Source: AP-15 sp963785565 (GTDB lineage Bacteria > Pseudomonadota > Alphaproteobacteria > ATCC43930 > CGMCC-115725). Taken from it: a stretch of 64,000 nucleotides of DNA. Position 1 is the first letter of the stretch, and the number at the start of each line of letters is the position of its first letter. Positions 60,291-64,000 of this stretch are shown in pieces. Location of the stretch: contig CAWAVV010000049.1 of the NCBI GenBank assembly GCA_963785565.1, forward strand, positions 1-64,000, given 5' to 3'. The translations under genes were made by a program, and so were the position numbers. The notes under the pieces were generated by a model that saw nothing but the letters and a program-made list of their open reading frames with translations, had not been told where the DNA came from and searched no databases.

Positions 60291-61312
60291 CACCGGTCCC
60301 TTTTCTTCGCCAGCCGCTGTAACGCTACGGTCTGTCTCATGAATTCGGTCATCGGCACCGCCGGAATGCCCGACACCGTCACTCCGGGCGGAACGTCGCG
60401 CATAAGCCCGGCCTTGGCAGCAATTCTGGCCCCGCTGCCGATACGTAAATGGCCCGCAAGCCCGCCTTGCCCGCCGATCATGACAAAATCGCCGAGCTTC
60501 GTGCTGCCGGAAATACCGACTTGTCCGGCGAGAATGCAGCACCGCCCGAGCACCACGTTGTGTCCGATCTGCACCAGGTTATCAATCATCGAGCCGGTCC
60601 CGATCACGGTATCGTGACCTGAGCCGCGGTCGATCGTGGTATTGGCGCCGATATCGACATCGTCGCCGATCACGACGCGCCCGAGTTGCGGGACCTTGAC
60701 CGGCCCGCCTCGATCCGGGGCAAAGCCGAAGCCGGCCTGGCCGATGCGCACACCCGGATGCAGCACGACGCGCGCGCCGATCAGCGCGTGGCTGACCGTG
60801 ACATTGGCGCCGATGCGGCAATCCTCACCGATTTCGACGCCGGCGCCGATCACGGTATTGGCGCCGACTTGGCAGCGCCGGCCGAGCCGAGCTCCCGCTT
60901 CGATGACGGTGTGCGCGCCGATCGCGCAATCCTCGGGCACGATCGCCGCCGGATCGATCAGCGCTGAAGGCGCACGGCTGCCGGCGACCACCGGCGCCGG
61001 GTAAAAGGCCTGCGCCGCCAATCCATAGGCCTTATAGGGCTCGCCGCTTACCAGTAGCGCCATGCCGGGCGGCGCGCGCTCGACTGCCCATTCGTCGACG
61101 AAGGCCGCGCCGGCGCGAGAAGTACAGAACACGCCGATATACTTTCGATTGTCGAGGAAGCTCGCCTCGTCCGGGCCGGCGGTCTCCAGTGGCCCGACAT
61201 CGTGGCACAGCCGTTCGCCCTGTTCCGCTCGCGACAGCTTTGCGCCGCTCAACCAGGCCAGCTCGGCAAGGGTAAACGGCCCGGCGCGGGAGAAAAAGCG
61301 AGGGTCGGCCAT
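60290..61312 (-). CDS. lpxD: UDP-3-O-(3-hydroxyacyl)glucosamine N-acyltransferase
   Basis: 340 residues from the ATG at 61312; the longer Pro-rich frame upstream overlaps ompH. The N-terminal uridine-binding domain (MADPRFFSRAGPFTLAELAWLSGA) is followed by a long hexapeptide beta-helix (GAHTVIEAGARLGRRCQVGANTVIGAGVEIG...), with the catalytic His in VQIGHNVVLG and a C-terminal helix. It adds the N-linked acyl chain in lipid A synthesis. It starts 25 bases after the ompH stop. Confidence 0.95.
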   Translation of the reverse strand: MADPRFFSRAGPFTLAELAWLSGAKLSRAEQGERLCHDVGPLETAGPDEASFLDNRKYIGVFCTSRAGAAFVDEWAVERAPPGMALLVSGEPYKAYGLAAQAFYPAPVVAGSRAPSALIDPAAIVPEDCAIGAHTVIEAGARLGRRCQVGANTVIGAGVEIGEDCRIGANVTVSHALIGARVVLHPGVRIGQAGFGFAPDRGGPVKVPQLGRVVIGDDVDIGANTTIDRGSGHDTVIGTGSMIDNLVQIGHNVVLGRCCILAGQVGISGSTKLGDFVMIGGQGGLAGHLRIGSGARIAAKAGLMRDVPPGVTVSGIPAVPMTEFMRQTVALQRLAKKRDR

Positions 61313-61337
61313 CTGCCGGATCAGGGCGCGACCAGCC

Positions 61338-62120
61338 CTACCGCCTTTTCGCCTTGGCGGTGGGGGCGGTGGGAGCAGCGGCGACGGGCGGGGAGGCTGC
61401 AGCGGGCGCCGCGCCGGTGGAGGGCGGCGCCGGTGTGACAAAGTTGACGTTTAGCACCGGCAACTCTTCGTCGAGCTTCTGTAGGACCTCGTCGGTCACG
61501 TCGAACGATCGGTCGAACGCTACGAAGTCGGTACTCTGGAACACCAGGTTTGCTTTTCGTTCTTTAGCGATATCCTCGGTAATTTTAACTATTATTTCGT
61601 TGATCTTGCTCTGAGCGTCGCTCGCTGATTTGGTAAGGGTTTGCGTCAATTCTTGGCCATTCTCCTGATAATTTTTAATTTTTTCATCTAAATCGCGTTC
61701 CTTCTGGAGGAATGCATTTGCCTTCTGCTCAAATTGCCGCCTCTTTTGGTCAAAGGTGTCCGCAGAGAGCGAGGCCCGTTGACGCTCCAGCGTGTCATGC
61801 TCCGCCGAAAGCGAAGCGCGCTGTTTCTGCTGCGCCCCCTGCTCGGCCCGCAGCAGGTCCTGTTGGTGGGACAACTCGTTCATATATTGGACGCGCTTCT
61901 GCTCGATCTGATTGCGCACCATCTTGGCCGCTTTCGCGTTCTGCAGCAGCGACTGAACGTCGACCACCAGCACGCTCAGATTTTGCGCGGTGGGCAAGGG
62001 TACGGGAGCCGGCGTGGGTGCGGGCGGGGTCGCCGGCGGCTTCTGGGCGACCGCGATTTCGGCAAATCCGCAGCACAACACCGACAGTAGGGCCGTCAAT
62101 CGAACCGAGGCTGTCAACAT
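61338..62120 (-). CDS. OmpH/Skp family periplasmic chaperone
   Basis: 260 residues: signal peptide (LTALLSVLCCGFAEIAVAQ), a Pro/Ala linker (PPATPPAPTPAPVPLP), the Skp-type VLVVDVQSLLQNAKAAKMVRNQIEQ strand and long charged coiled-coil helices (about 70-180), then ANLVFQSTDFVAFDRSFDVTDEVLQKLDEELP. The C-terminal ~35 residues are an added Pro/Ala tail. It binds unfolded outer-membrane proteins on the way to BamA. Its start overlaps the bamA stop (TGATG). Confidence 0.92.
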   Translation of the reverse strand: MLTASVRLTALLSVLCCGFAEIAVAQKPPATPPAPTPAPVPLPTAQNLSVLVVDVQSLLQNAKAAKMVRNQIEQKRVQYMNELSHQQDLLRAEQGAQQKQRASLSAEHDTLERQRASLSADTFDQKRRQFEQKANAFLQKERDLDEKIKNYQENGQELTQTLTKSASDAQSKINEIIVKITEDIAKERKANLVFQSTDFVAFDRSFDVTDEVLQKLDEELPVLNVNFVTPAPPSTGAAPAAASPPVAAAPTAPTAKAKRR

Positions 62121-64000
62121 CAGAATTTTGTCCCAAAGCTAACCCGGAAAAACTGGGTTTGATCGAATTTTTCCTTCCTGATCGGGTACGCGACGTCGAG
62201 GCGAATCGGACCGACCGGAGATTTCCACGATACGCCGACCCCGGTACTGACCCGGACCGCCGGAGAATCCTCGACCACCGGCTGAATTCCGCCAGTCGTC
62301 GCCAGCTGCGCCGGCGTCAAGTTGAGCTGAGTGGGCTGGAGGTAATATAGCGTGCCGAAATCGGTGAAGACCCGGCCGCTGATGCCGAGTTCTTTTGGCA
62401 GGCCGAGCGGCACACCCAGGGTCACCGAGCCGACGTAGTATTTCTGGCCGCCGAGGGCGTCATCGGTGACCGAGTCGCGCGGCCCGATCCCGGCATTCTG
62501 AAAGCCGCGCAAATTGTCGCCGCCGACAAAGAAACGATCCTGGAGCAATACCTGCTGACCATTCCAGCCAAAGATGTAGCCAGCCTCACCGGTAAAACCC
62601 AATACCCATTCCGGTGCAACCGAGTAGTAATAGCCAAAATTCACCTTTGAGCGAACAAAGTCCACACCGAATCCGACACCGGCAAAATCATTGCCCAGCG
62701 AGGCATAATAGCCACTCGTCGGGTCAATCCGATCATCGCGGCGGTCGTAGAGTAGAACCTGACCAACCTGGGAGGTAACATGCTGTCCCGCCTGCAGAGC
62801 GATAAACAGCGAGGCATCGCTCTGAATGTCCTGGATGGTATCGGAGCGAGCGGTATAAGTCAGCGTTTGCCGTAGATTATCGGTGATCTGATAACCGGCG
62901 CGCAACGCTCCGCCATAGGAGAATTGCTGGTAGGGCGGGGTTATCCCGGAGAAGAACGAGGCGGTCGGGCTGGTCTTTATTTCGAAAAGGTCAAAGCCGG
63001 CGGCGATGTTCTTATCGAGAAAATACGGCTCGGTAAAGCTGAGATTAATTTGCTGCGAGCGAAACGAGACGACGCCTCCGACCTGCAGATCCTGGCCGCG
63101 GCCGAGAAAGTTGCGCTCGCGGATGGTGATGTCCGCGAGCGGGCCGTCGCTGGTCGAAAAACCGAGCCCCAAAGACAGCTCGCCGGTCGACTGCTCCTCG
63201 ACCTCGACGGTAACCACCGTCCTGTCCGGGGCTGAGCCTGGCGCGTTGGTGACCTCGACCTTTTTGAAAAAGCCTAAATTTTTGAGGCGCTGCTGTGAGC
63301 GCTGCATCTTTTCGGTATTGAAGGCGTCGCCCTCGACAAGCTGAAACTCGCGGCGAACTACCTTGTCGAGGGTGCGCACGTTGCCAACGATGTCGATCCG
63401 TTCGACGTAGACCCGGGGTCCCTCTTGAACATCGAAGGTGATATCGATGGTATGGGTCTTGCGGTTGCGGGTAATCTCCGGCTTGACCTCGACAAAGGCG
63501 TAGCCGCGAGTGCCCAGGGTGTTGGTCAACACCGTGATCGACTTTTCCACCTCTTCGGCATTGTACCAATCGCCTGAACGGACCGTCAGCAACGGCTCGA
63601 CCGCCGAGGCCGGCAGGTCCTTGAGCTTGATGTTGACGCCGACTTTGCCAAAACGATAGCGCTGACCCTCGTCGAGGGTGAAGGTGAGAATGAAGCCGTT
63701 GCGCTCCGGGGTCAGTTCAGCCACGGCAGAGAGCACGCGAAAATCGGCATATCCTTCGGTCAAATAGAATTTGCGCAAAAGATCGCGATCGTAAGTCACC
63801 CGATCGGGGTCGTAACTGTCGTCGGTCGACAAAAACCGATACCAGCGGCTCTCCTTGGTCGCGATCACGCTGCGCAGCTTGCTCTCGCTAAAATCTTTGT
63901 TGCCGACGAAATTTACGCTGCGAATGCCGGTGAATTCGCCTTCGTTGATCTCGAAGACGAGATCCACTCGATTTTCAGAGAGCTGGATGATCTTGGGTTC
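62120..64000 (-). CDS. bamA: Outer membrane protein assembly factor BamA, 5' end outside window
   Basis: About 626 residues, open to the window edge (reading EPKIIQLSENRVDLVFEINEG at the edge side). The visible part starts at the end of POTRA 2, has POTRA 3-5 (for example ISFDVQEGPRVYVERIDIVGN-like blocks) and the 16-strand barrel with the conserved loop-6 LRGF (GGDNLRGFQNAGIG) and the terminal FRVSFGTKF ending in Phe. BamA inserts beta-barrels into the outer membrane. The signal peptide and POTRA 1 lie beyond base 64000. Confidence 0.95.
   Translation of the reverse strand, partial: EPKIIQLSENRVDLVFEINEGEFTGIRSVNFVGNKDFSESKLRSVIATKESRWYRFLSTDDSYDPDRVTYDRDLLRKFYLTEGYADFRVLSAVAELTPERNGFILTFTLDEGQRYRFGKVGVNIKLKDLPASAVEPLLTVRSGDWYNAEEVEKSITVLTNTLGTRGYAFVEVKPEITRNRKTHTIDITFDVQEGPRVYVERIDIVGNVRTLDKVVRREFQLVEGDAFNTEKMQRSQQRLKNLGFFKKVEVTNAPGSAPDRTVVTVEVEEQSTGELSLGLGFSTSDGPLADITIRERNFLGRGQDLQVGGVVSFRSQQINLSFTEPYFLDKNIAAGFDLFEIKTSPTASFFSGITPPYQQFSYGGALRAGYQITDNLRQTLTYTARSDTIQDIQSDASLFIALQAGQHVTSQVGQVLLYDRRDDRIDPTSGYYASLGNDFAGVGFGVDFVRSKVNFGYYYSVAPEWVLGFTGEAGYIFGWNGQQVLLQDRFFVGGDNLRGFQNAGIGPRDSVTDDALGGQKYYVGSVTLGVPLGLPKELGISGRVFTDFGTLYYLQPTQLNLTPAQLATTGGIQPVVEDSPAVRVSTGVGVSWKSPVGPIRLDVAYPIRKEKFDQTQFFRVSFGTKF

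Overview
The window is high-G+C DNA from an alphaproteobacterium, probably Hyphomicrobiales or Rhodospirillales; I cannot place it more closely from one contig. Support comes from the gene order bamA-ompH-lpxD-fabZ-lpxA-lpxI-lpxB at the right end, LpxI as the UDP-diacylglucosamine hydrolase, an HpnM/MlaC-like protein, AAHS transporters, an ABC_sub_bind protein and many palindromic intergenic repeats. Coding density is high and genes lie in short unidirectional runs.

Layout. 1-6.5 kb: end of a crotonase-family gene, then a minus-strand run (SDR, LtaS-like membrane phosphotransferase, BadH-like SDR, small exported protein, DUF427, gamma-glutamyltransferase-like). 6.9-10 kb: glyoxalase II, Gfo/Idh/MocA oxidoreductase, luciferase-like monooxygenase. 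10.1-21.5 kb: an aromatic-catabolism-like block (RidA, TfdA-like dioxygenase, HPPD, extradiol-type VOC protein, HpaB-family hydroxylase, luciferase-like oxidoreductase, GlcG/HbpS-like protein and two tandem aromatic-acid MFS transporters). Inside it lies a Mn2+ (yybP-ykoY) riboswitch with a good promoter in front of a GDT1/TMEM165-type Mn exporter gene that carries a frameshift. 21.6-30 kb: hydroxyaspartate/threonine-type aldolase, an A+T-richer membrane-protein gene, DHA2 efflux pump, GMC oxidoreductase, a frameshifted exported protein, and a two-subunit sulfopyruvate-decarboxylase-like ThDP enzyme. 30-35 kb: DUF2846 lipoprotein, GH15 glucanase, HpnM-like protein, aldo/keto reductase, PEP-CTERM protein.

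35-41.7 kb: a molybdenum-hydroxylase operon (FAD subunit, 2Fe-2S subunit, two tandem large subunits of which the first is frameshifted, and a MoaD/ThiS-like protein). 41.7-54 kb: ArfB, a radical SAM protein with a C-terminal Cys cluster, SRPBCC protein, exported amidohydrolase, methyltransferase, RidA, Tat-exported NTF2-like protein, DUF1810, DUF488, an exported YqgE variant, NHL-repeat protein, alpha/beta hydrolase and D-aminoacylase-type amidohydrolase. 54.4-56.5 kb is a scarred zone: frameshifted ABC binding protein, A+T-rich spacer, 3' fragment of a tRNA gene, a 56-residue membrane protein and a decayed second copy of the end of gloA. 56.5-64 kb: gloA and the core lipid A/outer-membrane assembly operon, running off the window in bamA.

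Four genes carry apparent single-base frameshifts and one transporter has ACG where its paralogue has ATG. Whether these are assembly errors or real decay is the main uncertainty. I found no CRISPR array, complete tRNA or rRNA gene, transposase, or clear defence system. The best leads are the riboswitch-controlled split Mn exporter, the duplicated Mo-hydroxylase large subunit with its MoaD-like partner, the ACG-start transporter, and the palindromic elements that fill gaps between convergent genes.
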